NCBI RefSeq assembly: GCF_023101765.2
Contig: NC_064239.1
Location: 12,668,315 to 12,732,314 of the forward strand
Reading direction: 5' to 3'
Length of the DNA stretch: 64,000 bases
From: Spodoptera frugiperda
Taxonomy: Eukaryota > Arthropoda > Insecta > Lepidoptera > Noctuidae
The translations under genes were made by a program, and so were the position numbers. The notes beneath the pieces were generated by a model. It was given only the letters and a program-made list of their open reading frames with translations, ran no database searches and was not told where the DNA came from. Below are positions 25,047 to 37,262 of the stretch, in pieces (within the stretch, counting starts at the first letter, position 1; the number at the start of each line of letters is the position of its first letter).

Positions 25047-26472
25047 CTTGTTATAACCATGGAAAACAAATCGGACGAGAACGTAGTAGATAAGTCCATG
25101 ATAAAAACTGACGACACTGAAATACCTGAATGTTGAAGTGATTAGGATTTTCATGCACAGAAATTATTTTTAATAAAGCATTCATTTCGACTTATAGAAC
25201 GCCTCGTTGTTCATGGTATTGTAGCACTAATGTAGTATGTATGTTAGTGTATGTACGCTTACTACTCAACGGATTTTGATGAAATTTGGTATACAGACAG
25301 GGTATTAGCTGACTTGGGTGTTAGGATACGTTAATCCGACGGGAACGTGGACGAATTCGCTGGCAGAAGCTAGTTAAGAAGAAGAAGATCTTCGTAGAGG
25401 CGTAATCCCTTCCATTGCCAATCCTCAAATTCCTAAAAAGCCTGCAATAAAGTTGTAACTCTTTTAGAGTGTGTTTTGAGCGTTAACTGGCGGCGCTAAT
25501 CACCTTGGCCGTCTGCTAGGTTAGTATTTTCCGCAAATTCCGCATACATTTTTAGTTTTTAAACCATGGTCATGGAGACAGCGGAATGTCCTTCAGGATG
25601 TTCATTGACTAAAGCATACCAGTGCATTAGCACTATCTCGTATCTAATTGTCACTGGCACACAAGGTAATTAATGAGAAGTACAGCACAATGTGTGCGAT
25701 AACAGTGATAAATATTAATCAGTATCATTAAGTACTTCGTTTCAGTAGATTATTCATTGGCGAAATGTTGAAATTATCTGTTTGTACGTAGCAACATGAT
25801 TAGCTTTGGTAATACTTAATTTTGATGATTCAGCTACTGGTTAAAATCTAATATTAGTAGGTGCTTAGTTATATTGTAAAGCCCACCACAGGGCTAATTA
25901 TTGAGAATTGGGTATAGGTAAATCCAGACTGTACAATAAATAAACATTTTGAAACTGAAAACATCAATAAGTTCAGGTCTGAAATTGATATGATATGAAA
26001 TTGATTATAAACGGTTTTTTAAAAAAAGTGAACCGCATTTAATTTTCTTTATCACCTCCATTTTTTTAAGTCAAGTAATATCCTTAGAACCTTATCCTAA
26101 GTCTGAAAAATACTATGCTGAAGACGGCATCAAAATAGGTTCACCCAAACGCGAGATAATCGTGCACAAACATACATACATGGCAAAAACTAGGAACCTC
26201 CGTTTTTTTGAAGTCGGTTAATAAATACAGTTTATTACTTCAAAATTGACCTTAGATATAGCTAATACAGTATCATCACAATAACTGGCCTAAAATTGTA
26301 AAGGATAAGATTACAGATAGTGAAGGACACATAGTAATGATAAGCTATCATAGGAATCATAACAACGGCTCGATACTACGGATACTACCTATAATAAAAA
26401 ATAATAAAAATTAAATACCATTAGCTCTGCAAAGATTACCTTAAGTATAACGGATTAATCGTGATTGTCCAC

Positions 26473-26626
26473 TTTTTTTTTGAGGGTGGTAAATCATCCA
26501 ATTACCTCTCCCACCTAGGGTGAGGCGGGTGGGAGTGTCAGACTCTTACTGACTAAATACCACACCGTTCCTTCTCCTGCTTTGATCCGGAGTCCCAGTA
26601 ACCTGTTACGTTGTCCGTAGTTCCGG
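26473..26626 (-). mobile_element. GC-rich retroposon copy, 5' truncated
   Basis: Starts with a T-run, then atcatccaattacctctccc and ccgttccttctcctgcttt, ending at ttccggatc. Flanks atcgtgattgtccac (26458) and atcgtcattgtcccc (26627) are similar and may be a diverged target duplication. Confidence 0.65.
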
Positions 26627-26641
26627 ATCGTCATTGTCCCC

Positions 26642-26865
26642 TTTTTTTTTTTTGAGGGGGGAAAATCATCCAATGACTTCTCCCGCCTTGGGCAAGGCGA
26701 GGGGAGTGTCAGACTCTTACTGACTAAAAACCACCCCGTTCCTTCTCCTGCTTTTCGACCCGGAGCTCCGGTAAACCCGCTAGGTAGTCCGCAGCTCCGG
26801 ATCAGGCATCAGCCCTACTGGGCCTCATCTGTGGTGGTCTGATGGCCCTTTGAGGCGCGCGCGGA
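26642..26865 (-). mobile_element. GC-rich retroposon copy
   Basis: T-run, gaaaatcatccaatgacttc, cgccttgggcaaggcgag, gtagtccgcagctccggatc and atctgtggtggtctgatggc to gaggcgcgcgcggaa. Adjacent to the previous copy in the same orientation. Confidence 0.7.
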
Positions 26866-26952
26866 AGCTTCGTTAAAAATAACTTTCTTGTAATATAATT
26901 GAAGTTACATTTACAGAGGCAAACAGGGTTTACAGATCCAAATAGGTAAATG

Positions 26953-27035
26953 GAACAGGGCGGTTTTTAGTCAGTAAGAATCTGACACTCCCACTCGCGG
27001 TGGGAGAACACATTGGATAATTTTCCCCATCAAAA
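26953..27035 (+). mobile_element. GC-rich retroposon 3' fragment, opposite orientation
   Basis: acagggcggtttttagtcag, taagaatctgacactccc and ggataattttccccatcaaa, ending in a short A-run. Confidence 0.55.
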
Positions 27036-27164
27036 AAGTTGGACTATAATGGGCCTTCTATATCAGCCAGGTAGAACGCAGGTTAAAAGGTTCAAGTTTA
27101 TCAGACGGCGCTGCTGTTTCTGTAAAATATGTAGACCCTCAGTTGATCAATAATAATAAATATC

Positions 27165-27470
27165 GTGACGACTTTTGTCCCCGAAGGGGTAGGCAGAGGC
27201 AGGCAGACATTAGGGTACGTAATGCCACTGTACAATGTACGGGTGAACTTTTCACAATGTATGTTATTAGTCTCATGTAATAGAGGGTGAGCCTATTGCC
27301 ATATATAGAGGACATTTCCAGACTCCGTGCCACTACTGCGTTTTTTTTTCGAATCATTGAAAAATAACCCAGCGATACTTTTGCAGACGTGGGAATTAGA
27401 AACCGAGACTCCTTGCCCGCACTTGGGACCACTCGCCATTCACCCTTGGCTACAATATAATCCCACAGGA
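27165..27470 (-). mobile_element. tRNA-type SINE (family 2) copy
   Basis: gtccccgaaggggtaggcag, gtaatgccactgtacaatgt, agggtgagcctattgcc and a degenerate B-box region (gtgggaattagaaaccgaga). Repeated with a deletion at 27770-27955. Confidence 0.6.
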
Positions 27471-27479
27471 AGAATAGGT

Positions 27480-27635
27480 TTTTTTAAAGGAGGGAGAATC
27501 ATCCAATAACTTCTCCCGCCTTGGGCGAGGCGAGAGGCTTGGACTTAGACTCTTACTGACTAAAAACCACTCCGTTCCTACTGCTTTTCGAGCCAGAGCC
27601 TCGGTAAACTCGCTAGGTAGTCCGCAGTTCCGGAT
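27480..27635 (-). mobile_element. GC-rich retroposon copy
   Basis: agaatcatccaataacttct, ccgccttgggcgaggcgag, ctaaaaaccactccgttcct and gtagtccgcagttccggatc. Confidence 0.65.
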
Positions 27636-27769
27636 CGTGATTGTCCCCTAACTTCATCAAAAATACTTAGTTATAATCTAATTGAAGCTACATTTACAGA
27701 GGCAAACAGGGTTTAAAGATCCTAGTAGATAATTGGAACGGGGTAGTTTTTAGTCAGTTTAACAATTGA

Positions 27770-27955
27770 TGTTATGTCTCATATAATACGGGGTGAACCT
27801 TTGCTATATATCGAGCATATTTCCAGACTTCGTGTTACGACTGAGAAGTTTTTCGAAAAAACGAAAAATAACCCAGCGATACTTTTGTAGCGTGGAAATC
27901 GATCCCGAGACCCCTGTCCTGTCAGTGGCCATGGGGCTACAATGAAATCCATAGG
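27770..27955 (-). mobile_element. tRNA-type SINE (family 2) copy with internal deletion
   Basis: tgttatgtctcatataatac, ggggtgaaccttt and ggaaatcgatcccgagaccc (B-box on the minus strand). Its left part is missing compared with 27165-27470. Confidence 0.55.
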
Positions 27956-28448
27956 AAGAATAGGGGTGGTAACTTAATGTATTATTCTTAGTTCTAGGCT
28001 ATAGGCCAAACGGCTGATTGCCCCACGGACATACTTGAATTAGCTCTATCTATCCTGTCGAAATTGTTATTGTAGGTACCCTTGTCATGTGCACAGTGAT
28101 GGAAATCTATATCTCGTGTAGAAATATTTCAGATTATTTTAATGAAAAGATAAGCCTTAGTTTATCGGCTTATTGTGGCCGATTAATTACTTAATATTGT
28201 AATGACTACTTTTTATTATTAAAACAAATCGCTAGTGCGATGGTGCGTCTCCGTGTGTGTGCGTTTAAATAAAGAAAATTGTTCGTTTTCAAACGGGTTT
28301 TCTTTGGTTTCTGTGATACAGTTTGTGATTTGTTATTGGTTGTGTTATTCATACATGTGAGTATTTTCTTGTGTTTCTATAATCTAGGTACATCCTGAAT
28401 GTAGTTGGTCTTTTCTTCCTTTTTCTCTAAATAAAATGTTGCCCTACA

Positions 28449-28612
28449 CTTTTTTTTTGAGGGGGGAAAATCATCCAATGGCTTCTCCCGCCTTAGGCGA
28501 GGCGGGAGGGAGTGTCAGACTCTTACTGACTAAAAACCACCCCGTTCCTACTCCTGCTTTTCGAGCCGGAGCCCCGGTAAACCCGCTAGGTAGTCGGCAG
28601 TTCCGGATCAGG
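28449..28612 (-). mobile_element. GC-rich retroposon inserted in a SINE, 11-base target duplication
   Basis: A T-run then gaaaatcatccaatggctt, cgccttaggcgaggcggg and gtagtcggcagttccggat. The flanks at 28438-28448 and 28613-28623 are identical (gttgccctaca). That sequence resembles the end of the SINE that continues to 28797. Confidence 0.75.
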
Positions 28613-28623
28613 GTTGCCCTACA

Positions 28624-28797
28624 GTAGGATTTTGTCGTGTGTCGTGGGTGTGTACAAATATAAAGTACACATACACATGATACCCAGACCAGAAACTACA
28701 ATTTGGATCATATTAAGAGTTATTCAGTGCGGGAATCGGATTCGCTACACGACATTGCGCGGTTGTTCATTTACTGAACCAACCGTGCAGTCTACAG
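28624..28797 (-). mobile_element. tRNA-derived SINE (family 1) copy
   Basis: gtgtcgtgggtgtgtacaaa, catgatacccagaccagaaa, gtgcgggaatcggattcgct (degenerate B box) and ccaaccgtgcagtc. Same order as 49201-49406. Confidence 0.6.
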
Positions 28798-29099
28798 TGT
28801 AAAATTCAGAACCTTTTTTTTTATTAAAATTGAGAGAAAGAGTTAATTTCGTTCCCAGAATTAATGTACTTAAGTACATTTTCAATTCTATTCCCTATCA
28901 GACGTCATCCTATCATAATGTCCTTTCTTTTTCATATTCTCTTACGTACCTTCTTCTGTCGTCCTATTTCTTCCTTTGATATTTAAATTCAGCACCCGTT
29001 TGATCACATTAATCTCATTCCTTCTCATCATCACCACGATATGTCCATACTAAGAGAGTAGACTATCTTTCAGCTACTCTGTAAAGCAAATTTTCAACG

Positions 29100-29370
29100 T
29101 CACGCCTTTTATCACCGAAGGGGTAGGCAGAGGTGTACCTTGCGGCACGTAATGCCGCTATACAATGTATACCCACGTTTCACCATTTGTGTTATAAGTC
29201 CCATGTTATAGGGGGTGAAGCTATTGCCATATAATGGACACAACTGCTACTACTACTGAGTAATTTTCGAAAAACCGAAAAAAGCTCAGTAATACTTTGC
29301 CCGACCCGGGAATCGAACCTGAGACCCCTTAACCGGCAGCCGCACTTGCGACCATTCGACCAGCGAGACA
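29100..29370 (-). mobile_element. tRNA-derived SINE (family 2), best copy
   Basis: ccgaaggggtaggcagaggt, gtaatgccgctatacaatgt, atagggggtgaagctattgc, then gacccgggaatcgaacctga, gacccc, a Pol III B-box-like sequence on the minus strand, and cgcacttgcgaccattcgac. Confidence 0.65.
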
Positions 29371-29819
29371 GTCAGGCAATAATAAACATGATTAATATTA
29401 AACTTGTTGCATTCTTTAATTGTATGTAGTTAAAAACGAGAATGACATTCTACAATCCGAAACTTACTTAATTTTTTACTTTATATCCACATTTCCCAAT
29501 ATCTTCGCACTATTATCTATACACTAGTAGGCTTAACACTATCTAATTAATTATGTGTACTTACATGTCATTAGCGATATCGCTCACGTGTAGATACAGA
29601 ACCTTAATACCTTGACCTGGAGGTTGCTCGGTCAGAAATTTTCAAAGGACAGTCTAAAAAGGCTTGCACCTTGTGGCGACCTCTTTTGAGTGTATAGCCA
29701 TTACCATCATTATCGTTATATCAGTCTAAACACGTCCATTGCTTGAAAGTAAGCCTCAACAATGATCTTCAGGTCTGATATGTACCTAAAGTATTACTAA
29801 CTTTGCGTAACGTAACTGC

Positions 29820-29960
29820 TTTTTTTTGAAGGGGTAAATCATTTAATGACTTCTCCCGCCTTGAACGAGGCGAGTGTTAGGCTCTTACTGACTAAAAATC
29901 GTTTTTGGAACCTGCTTTTCGAGCTGGAGCCCCGGTAAACCCGGCAGTCTGCATCTCCAA
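29820..29960 (-). mobile_element. GC-rich retroposon copy, 5' truncated
   Basis: T-run, aaatcatttaatgacttctc, ccgccttgaacgaggcgag and gagctggagccccggtaaac. Decayed relative to 7688-8000. Confidence 0.6.
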
Positions 29961-30573
29961 TCGGAAAGGACAATATTATGTTGTCATGTAAAAACAATAG
30001 AAAATGCTTTATACGACATAAATAATATCACTTGTAAGACGTAAAACGTTGATAAATAATATCGAAATACATTTGTAAATCGGTGTGATAATATTAAAGC
30101 CGGAGATGGATACGAGTATATCTTAATCTGGTGGCAAGGGTTACATTGTTATGATTTGGTAATTGTTAAGGAATAATTCTTTTAACAATCAGTATTAGTC
30201 AGAAATTACAGAACGCCGCCGACTACGATCCTGACACACTTTTCATCATATTCATACATTTTGTCATACGAGCACCACGGTAAAAATCCCTTTAAATTAA
30301 TGCTATAAGACTTTGACTGCCAACAAAAATCTGTTAAAGGCAATTCCGCTAGCGCCGGTCACTCTTGCACTCCATGGCGTTTAATGTGTTTTTATTCAGT
30401 ATTTTACCAAACACATTAGCATATTCGTCTAGGGCAACCTTGACCAGTCTTACCACTAACATCCCTCTTGTAAATACGATTCACAGTCTTTAGTCCAAGA
30501 TGAAAATTCACCAATTAAAGACGTATCAAAGTCACCAGAAAATCTAAAACTTCTTAAAATACTTTCAGAAAAA

Positions 30574-33500
30574 ATGCCGTTCACACTGGTAGGGAAGGTG
30601 GTGACGGGCGTAGTGGCTCTTGGCGTTATTGCTGGACTGACTACGGTCATAGTCCTGACAGTCAACGAATCCAATGGCAAGGAGAGTACAACAGAATCTC
30701 CAACAACAACAACTCCTTCTTCCACGACCCCAACTAGTACTACAGAAGGCAGTGATCTGCCGTACAGAGTGGGAGTTGGAATAGCTGATATGACAGGACC
30801 GTGTGTGGAGATTACTTTTGTAAGTATTATGTAGTTTACTTTAATTATTTACTTTCTATCATCAGACTTTTGAATAACTTAAGTTCTTAATTCATTAGAA
30901 ACTTCTCAGTTATCTTTGAAAAATCATCAAGGCTGGTTTAAAATACTTAATTATTATTCCACCATATCCAGTTTATAGACAAACACAGTCATAGAATTTA
31001 CATCATCGTATTATGAATGATATTTCAGATGGGCTACGCGGAGGTGGGGCAGCGTGGCCAAGGTATCCACACGCGTCAGTTCGCCAGGTCATTCATCTTC
31101 GCGGAGGGAGACAGCCGAGTGGTGCTGGTCACGGCCGAGGTACAGGCTGTTGGCATTGCCGTCAGACGAGAGGTAAGTAAACCACGAGAAATGGAATCTT
31201 ATATAGGAGAAGATATTCGCAATTGGTTTGTCGCGTAATGCTGCTCGTGAATTTGAGCTTGATACTAATCGAGTTACCTCGACATATAGTTTCATGGGAT
31301 TTAACTAGTAAAATATAATTAACGAAAAGAAGGAACTGAAAGTGATTTTTAATAAAAGCCGATTTCATTTGTTGTTTGCCCACCTTTGGTTGGGTAAAAA
31401 TAATAATCCATTTTATCAAAGTTTCATCCATCCAAAGTTTACGTAAAGGAAATTATAGATAGCGTAATGTTAAGTACCTTATACGGCCAATACTATTAAT
31501 TTTAATGAATTGTAAAATATTATGTATTATTATAAAATATTAAGTATTATGTGCACGGAACAAAGATATGATTAGTATTTTAGGCCGACTAGATTTTTCT
31601 TTAATTCTTAGTTGATTTTTAACTTATTGTTGGATATTTTTGTGTCGATGAGTTTTCAATAGGTATTCAATATTATTAATCGGAATACAATTCTCTACAC
31701 TTTCATTCTGTATCCGTTTAGAAATAATTGAATATTTCTTCTTTCTGCTTCTGCTTTCGTTTCTTCGTTGGGTACTTAACTTCTTCCTTCTCATTTTATA
31801 ACCAGGTTGTGAAGAATCTCCAAGAGAGGTATGGCGATATGTACAACTTGAGGAACGTGATCCTCACAGGCACTCACACACACAGCACTCCGGGAGGTCA
31901 CATGGTGGACTTTATTCTTGACATCAGCATCCTCGGCTTCTCCCGTGAAACTTTCTCCGCTTACGTCGACGGAATCACCAGGGTAAGTACCAACTTTTGA
32001 TCTTAGTCCGGAAGATATGATGATGATGTCTTCTGAGTTATTGGTGAAATGGTCGTCTCAGTATTTTAGTATTAAATTTTTGAAAAATTTAATAGATATC
32101 AGTATTAAAATTATGCATAGTTTCTGTTGTTTAATTTACGCTACACACGTAAATAATTCAAATAATAATAAAAAACGAACAATGTTTCAGAGTATAATCC
32201 GCGCTCACGAAAACATGGTGCCAGCTCGTTTGTTCTTTGGGCAGACAACAGTGACTGGTGCCCAAATGAACAGATCTCCGTTCTCTTACGGTGAAAATCC
32301 TAAAGAAGAGAGAGCCAGGTTTGTTAACAGTACTCTCAAGAATCTAAAATATCTAAATACTTATTAATAATTTGACTGCTTAGTTCTAACTATTTTTAAA
32401 TGATAGGGCTATAAACAGCCTTATTGATAATCATCTGATGGTAAGCATTCGGCACCGACAATGGACACCTGCAATACCTAGAGTTACAAAGGCGTTGCAC
32501 GCTTTTTAGGGGTTACAAATCCCTAATGGTATTGTGATATTGTTGGAAATTGAAGATATGGAAAAGAATTGTTTTAGAATGTGAAATGTTTAATGAACTA
32601 TTCCAATTTCCACAGATACGAAGACTTGGGCAACCAGACGGACATAACTCTGACTCAAGTGAAGATCGTGAGGGAGGACGGTCGCCTGCACGGAGTGATG
32701 AATTGGTACGCAGTACATACCACCAGCATGAACATGACCAACCAGCTGGTATCCTCGGACAACTTGGGGTATGCCGCGCTGAGGATGGAGAAAGAATTGA
32801 ACCCATGGAGCAAACCTGGCAAGGTAAGCCATGTACTAAAATCTGAACACGTATGTGATTTCCAAAACCGATCTTGATTCTAAATTTCAGGATTGCTCCT
32901 AATTTTTGATAGAAGTTATATAAACGCACTACCCATTCCCAGATCATATGATATATTCCATCCAAAGGTTGTCTGGAAGAAATCGCCGTGTGTGATAAGA
33001 CCGCCCATTGTACTTTAATTACTATTAAATACAATGTAAATGCAATATTTTTATGTATGTGTGCAATAAAGTATAAATAAATAAATAAATAAACAATCGA
33101 TATCAATTTGAGAGTTTTTAAAGATTTTGGATTGAGATCGGTTATTGAATTTGCCAGCTAGGCTCCCAAATTTATTTTTTGCTTAAAGGGATTACACTAT
33201 AATACAATCTAACAGCAATACCTATAAGGTACGCTGTAGAACGTAATACGATTAAAAGAGAGGTTATGATATTTTCCTAGTAAATGTTGTTAGATGATAG
33301 ATGATAACTACATTTAACAATAAAAATGGTTTCTCTTGTGGTTCCAGCCAGAGATAGTGGCCGGTTTCTTCTCCTCGAACCTTGGCGACGTGTCTCCGAA
33401 CACACAGGGAGCTCGCTGCGAGTTCTCAGGCAAGGAGTGTGACAACCAGTTCCTCATCTGTCAACACATGGAGCGCTGCTTCGCCCAGGGACCTGGTCGG

Positions 33501-36500
33501 GATATGATGGAGAGCACCAAGATCATTGGAACTGCTGTATTTGAAGGAGCTTTGGTGAGTCAAATAATGTCTTGTAATAAGATTAATAGATACTTTTGAC
33601 AGTCTAACTGCCGCACTCAGAGTCATTTAATGGTTACTTAACCCACTCCTTAGCAATTGTTTTCGATACAAAATCGTTACTAAGGAATAGCTTAAGTAAT
33701 CATTAAATGTCTCTGAGTGCGGCAGTAATGTGTCTTTTTGTTAGTTTTTTAGTGAAGAGCAAGAATCTTCATGGCTTGGCATAATTATTAAGTTACTTTT
33801 TTTTATTATTTATCTTCTGATTTTCAGGAAGTACTAAACACTCCCGAAGAAGAGCTTGAAGAGCTGACTGGAAGTATTTCAGTTCGACACCAATTCATGA
33901 AGATGGATGAGCAGCGTGTGCCGAAATATAATACACTCCAGGAGACTTTTGATGAAGTGAGTTAGCTGTGACATAACACATTTTATTTATTGAGAAACGT
34001 TGTCATCGCGCACTTGATAAAGTTCTGATGCAGACTTGGAAAGAGAGATAAAGTTTTAATATATCTGTTTCTAGGAAAACATGGTAACAGGATGTGTACC
34101 AGCGTTGGGGTACAGTTTCGCATCAGGAACTGTAGATGGAGCCAATACGATGAACATTACACAGGTAATTGTCACAAAAATACTTAAAATATTCTAGAAG
34201 AAAGACTTATAAGACTTCTAACAGTCCCTTTTACTACACTTGAGATGAAATAAAAACAGAAGAAAGTCTTCCGATTGATGATAATCACACCAGATCACCT
34301 ACAGACATTTTGTCACTCACCAGTGTTTGTTGGTCTTCCGCAGGGTACATTGGAGCCTATGCCGATACTGGGCTTCGTCGCCAGTCTCATCGGAGCAGCC
34401 ACTGACGAGGACAAGGAATGCCATCATCCGAAGCCCATCTTGCTGGCTACTGGACGGGTTGGTCTTTTTTTTTTGTCACTAAGTAGTTAAAGACGTAGAA
34501 CTCTTTTGGTTGTGGAATCTAGATAGACAGAAAACATATTGTGTCTCGCGTATATCTGCGTTCCGACATACAACAGGTTAATGGAGCTTGGATAGGCTAT
34601 TTTAAACAGGGACGTACTACCCCTTAACAGAATACCAGAATTTCAAGTGTTGAAGCAATGTTACTCTTATTTCGTCTTATGAGTAGATAAGAGAAGTCTG
34701 AATACCAAAAATATTTTTACCATAGAAATATTAACTATTAGGTCAGTCTCTCTAATATAATATCCTCTTGCAGGCAAACTTCCCTATCCCATGGCATCCT
34801 CACATCATATCAGCCTCCGTCGTCTGGTTGGGCAGTTTTGCCATCCTGGGAGTTCCTGGAGAACCGACCACCATGGCCGGCAGACGTATGAGGGCGGCCG
34901 TCGGTAAGCTCATGGCAAGCAAGGGAATCGAACCTAAAGTTGTTGTTTCCGGACTGACGAACGAGTACATACATTATATCACCACCTTGGAAGAGTATCA
35001 GGTAAGTCTTGAAGAAGATTTTTCTCAATCTTTGTGAAGTCCCTGAGCTCTCACATGGGAGTGCCATGTTTCGGCACGAATGGGCCAACCGACCGTATTT
35101 TATACCGAGAGATAGCTGGTGTGACAAAAAGATGGTTGTTGAAAAAGTTCAGGTTTATCAGAGAGCGCTACTATGTTGAATATATAATCCCTTACACGGC
35201 TCTTATGAAACCCGCATGAAGAGTAGGAGTGCTGATAAATACAAAATTTGTTATACTTTACCGTCACTACAAGGCTTCGTGGAATGCAATCGCTATTAGT
35301 TTGATATTAAGAAAAAAAATGTTTATAAGCCATCTGTGTGTCCAGGTACAACGGTACGAGGCGGCATCCACTCTGTATGGTCCTCACACGCTCGACGTAT
35401 TCATCAACAAGTTCGTCGAACTCACCACTGCTATTATTGAGGTAAGTACTTACAGTTTTTAAACTAAAAAAAGTATTCAATCAATCAACCCGTAATTCCC
35501 TAAAAATCCAGTACTGCACTTGTTATTCCTCTGGTGTTACCTGATGGTGACCGTAGATAGCATCGATTACTTCCTCATATACATCAGACGATATTCTACG
35601 TCGTTTGCCACCCTATCCTTTAAAAAAATACATCCTATTCTCACCAGTTATGTTGTCAAGAATAAAGGGCCAATGCAATTATGACAAGTCAATAAAATAT
35701 CGTTTATGCCTCCACTCGACTTTATCACATTTAATTAGAGAATTATACAACATTTAAAACTTATCGTTAACTCTATAACAAAAATAAATATGTTATGGCT
35801 AAATAGCCATCGACACTAAAAATCCCCTTCATCATTTCTTCCCCCAGGATACAGAAGTAGACGAAGGTCCGTCTCCACCAGACCATAGAAACCGCCTCCT
35901 GTCTCTGATCACTCCTGTGGTGCTGGACTCCACTCCTCTCTCCCGAAACTTTGGAGACTGCGTCATACAGCCACCAGCTCGCGTGAAGAGAGGAGATGTG
36001 GTGTCTGCTACTTTTGTAAGGAAATGTTTGATTATTATGTTGATTTATTTGAGTTAGTTTAGAAAAGTTAACCTTTTGATGTTGTTTGACAGATTATCAT
36101 TTTCTTTTTATGTTAATACAAATGTTTACGATCGAAAGAACCTTATAACCTACTGGTTATAAACCCTTTAAAAGTCCATTGTCTGCTTCGGTGAATCGGA
36201 ACTGTGTACAGATTTAAGATACTCCAAAAAACATAAGCATCTATCGCTTGACTACACTAGGTCCTAATAAGAAACCTCAATTTATTGTCAAAACTTTCTA
36301 GGTCGGTGCAAATCCCCGTAATGACTTGAAACACGAAGAGAGTCACGCTGTAGTGGAGAGGTTGGAGCTGTCTGAGTGGGTGGAGTTCGCCACCGATGCT
36401 GACTGGGACACCGTGTAAGTATACCTCCCTGTCTACTGCTGGACTATGGTCTGCTACTGCTGGTCGATAGACTATTGGCCTCTTCTACATGAGGGTTTGG

Positions 36501-36999
36501 GCACCAACAATAATACTCTTCTTATGACCGTTAAGGGGTTTAAATTGAGATTTATCCAGATTTGTATATGGTGTACTGCCATTTGCTCTGCACAGCTCAT
36601 TATGGGCGCTCCAAATTCCTTTTACTGCTGGCTAATATATTCATATTAAAGGTATTTAAGTATTTTAAATTACATGATGTCATAACTATTTTTAAATTCT
36701 TACTTAATCAAATCTGCGAGTGAATTATTTGGTTGTTCTTCTATCAGTAACGAATTTCATAGACCTCCGTTGATAGGAAAATATCGTAAGAACTTAGGTA
36801 ACCACATCCTTCTTTCTTCAGATTCCGATGGGAGCGTATGTCTGTTATAAGAGGAACAAGTCAGGCGACCTTCGAGTGGAGAGTGCCGGAGGACGCCGTC
36901 CTGACTCGATACCGTATTGTGTACTATGGGGCCGCGCGAGCCATACGCGGGGCTCTCACACCTTTCCGAGGAGTCAGCAACGAGTTTCAACTTTATTAA
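30574..36999 (+). CDS. CDase: Neutral ceramidase B, membrane-anchored form with mucin-like stalk (14 coding exons, 741 aa)
   Basis: Paralogue of the gene at 3991. Exons: 30574-30819, 31029-31172, 31806-31982, 32191-32318, 32616-32823, 33348-33554, 33828-33956, 34075-34164, 34344-34457, 34774-35001, 35346-35441, 35848-36015, 36302-36414, 36822-36999; total 2226 nt with stop. Residues 5-30 form one uncharged hydrophobic segment with Lys8 near its start. Residues 38-60 are a Ser/Thr/Pro stalk, like the mucin box of vertebrate ASAH2, which suggests a type II membrane or shed enzyme (inference). Catalytic motifs are intact: GTHTHSTPGG (His154/156), AVHTTSM, GDVSPN with Ser317, PGEPTTMAGRR and YIHYITTLEEYQ. 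Exon phases match the paralogue, but the equivalent of its exon 8 is split by an extra intron at 34165-34343. The donor after 34457 is a weak GTTGGT. The ATG follows a tttcag acceptor by 5 bases, implying a 5' untranslated exon. AATAAA signals lie at 37546 and 37939. Confidence 0.93.
32400..32515. mobile_element. CR1-like LINE tail fragment in ceramidase B intron 4
   Basis: aatcatctgatggtaagcat, caatggacacctgcaatacc and aaaggcgttgcacgctttt resemble the tail segments of the 46741 and 58105 copies on the opposite strand. Confidence 0.45.
33608..33725. mobile_element. Fold-back MITE family B, copy 1, in ceramidase B intron 6
   Basis: Arms ctgccgcactcagagtcatt, taatggttacttaa and ttaagtaatcattaaatgtc, tctgagtgcggcag, with an inner ccttagcaattgtttt/gttactaagg pair. 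Confidence 0.75.
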
Positions 37000-37262
37000 T
37001 AGTACCATCTACTAGATAAATCGAGAAGTTTTAGATAATATCAATTAGATACAATATTATTTATCACTATCTGACAGTTAAACATATCAAGAACTAACTT
37101 TATTGTATCAGTCATCTACCAAATTCAATCAAAATCAGTTTAGCGGTTCATGCGTAAAGATGTAAAAGGCACACAGACAAATAGAAGTACTGAAGTAGTT
37201 TGTTGCACATTTTTAATATATTTTGTAGATATTTAGTGTGGACTAAATATGAGAATGGGTTT

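Larger units (their letters stand above)
21820..30573. other. Intergenic region between the two ceramidases
   Basis: No gene was recognised. It contains the 3' UTR of ceramidase A (AATAAA candidate near 23799), MITEs (22648, 24684), LINE tails (22535-22615, 25215-25375, 26090-26220), at least six copies or fragments of the GC-rich retroposon, SINE copies, and a duplicated block at 26642-27960. The untranslated first exon of ceramidase B should lie near the right end but was not located. Confidence 0.6.

Noticed and set aside
29300..29350. tRNA-like sequence gacccgggaatcgaacctga
   Set aside because: Part of a SINE (family 2) with copies at 27165 and 27770. There is no acceptor stem.
32513..33106. 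197-aa minus-strand reading frame, the longest in the window
   Set aside because: It is antisense to ceramidase B exon 5 plus AT-rich intron, with no recognisable domain. The plus strand here carries a motif-rich exon with correct splice sites.
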